Below, in pieces: positions 6,245 through 8,965 of a stretch of DNA of 8,965 bases. The translations under genes and the position numbers were made by a program. Under the pieces are notes generated by a model. The model did no database searches and was not told the origin of the DNA. It was given only the letters and a program-made list of their open reading frames with translations. The first letter of the stretch is position 1, and the number at the start of each line of letters is the position of its first letter. Source of the stretch: an uncultured Anaerolineales bacterium (lineage in GTDB: Bacteria; Chloroflexota; Anaerolineae; Anaerolineales; UBA11657); assembly GCA_913040765.1 (NCBI GenBank), contig CAJWIA010000047.1, forward strand, positions 1 through 8,965, in the 5' to 3' direction.

Positions 6245-6697
6245 TTATCCAACGTCTTCCAAGCCAGGAACGCTTGGTGCATCTCGCCGTCTACTTCCCA
6301 CGCGCAATCTTACATTTGCTCTTTCTAGCGCAAGACTAATGTTTTGTCTAATCTCGGGAGTCACTTCTTCAGAAGGACCTCCGCCTTCTAGAAACCTAAT
6401 AGCACGGTCTCGTGCATCCTTAGCACGTGCTATATCTACTTCATCTGCATGCTCTGCAGCATCAGCTAATACTGTGATACGGTCAGGTCTAACCTCTAAT
6501 ATCCCACCACCAACAGCAAAGGTTTGCTCTAATTCGCCAGCGACAACACGCAACTCACTGACATTGAGAGTAGTCAGCAGAGGACTATGATTAGGTAAAA
6601 TACCCATGCGCCCATCGGCACCATCTACAACTACCATGTCAACTTGCTCAGAATATACCAACTTTTCCTGAGTTACAATTTCACATAATATCGTCAT
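6245..6697 (-). CDS. atpC: F1 ATP synthase epsilon subunit
   Basis: Encodes 150 residues, slightly longer than the common 130-140. Epsilon sits on the central stalk of F1, links gamma to the c-ring and can inhibit ATP hydrolysis. The N-terminal beta-sandwich (about 1-85) shows GRMGILPNHSPLLTTL (29-44) and VGGGILEVRPDRITVLADAA (62-81). The C-terminal helical hairpin is 86-103 and 115-133, joined by a glycine-rich turn GGGPSEE (105-111). V87-D88-I-A-R91-A92 fits the I/L-D-x-x-R-A motif known for ATP binding in Bacillus PS3 epsilon, which hints at ATP-sensitive inhibition but does not prove it. A basic, then Pro/Gly-containing tail (134-150) extends past the hairpin. The ATG is 13 bases after the atpD stop with no Shine-Dalgarno sequence, so expression probably depends on coupling to atpD. 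Confidence 0.93.
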   Translation of the reverse strand: MTILCEIVTQEKLVYSEQVDMVVVDGADGRMGILPNHSPLLTTLNVSELRVVAGELEQTFAVGGGILEVRPDRITVLADAAEHADEVDIARAKDARDRAIRFLEGGGPSEEVTPEIRQNISLALERANVRLRVGSRRRDAPSVPGLEDVG

Positions 6698-6710
6698 TAG
6701 TTATTTATTC

Positions 6711-8965
<2,255 letters not shown>

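Overview
The window carries nine protein genes in two opposed blocks. The left block (about 1-5153) reads on the + strand: a 5'-truncated cupin, a DegT-family sugar aminotransferase, a SAM-dependent methyltransferase, a DPM1-like family-2 glycosyltransferase, a multi-pass GT-C (PMT/ArnT-like) glycosyltransferase, and the redox regulator Rex. The right block (5198-8965) reads on the - strand: ATP synthase gamma (5' end cut by the window edge), beta and epsilon, then MreB. The blocks converge across 44 bases (5154-5197). I see no rRNA, tRNA, CRISPR array, transposase or insertion sequence, and no gene-free stretch over 300 bases.

Organism: a bacterium of moderate to low G+C. Rex, MreB and an F-type ATP synthase in the order gamma-beta-epsilon fit several phyla. 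The flavour of Rex, AtpD and MreB suggests to me a low-GC Chloroflexota, perhaps Dehalococcoidia/SAR202-like. That placement is an inference from memory and needs a tree.

The first five genes make a coherent surface-sugar pathway. The aminotransferase would make a nucleotide-activated 4-amino-4,6-dideoxysugar. The methyltransferase and cupin may tailor the sugar or its carrier. The GT2 enzyme would load a sugar onto polyprenyl phosphate, and the GT-C enzyme would use that lipid-linked sugar on the outer face of the membrane. This is the same logic as ArnB/ArnC/ArnT or DPM1/PMT, but with different tailoring genes. Rex follows on the same strand 91 bases later. The atp genes and mreB look like a housekeeping transcript, with mreB 39 bases behind atpC.

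The points most worth a second look are: (1) the cupin, aminotransferase, methyltransferase and GT2 genes all lie in one reading frame, separated only by three TAG codons and linkers of 1-5 codons; (2) MreB has alanine where actin-like MreB proteins have the catalytic threonine of the phosphate-2 loop; (3) the cassette is an Arn-like lipid-carrier glycosylation set in what may be an organism without typical LPS. I did not find anything I would call a clearly new system; the glycosylation cassette is the nearest candidate.
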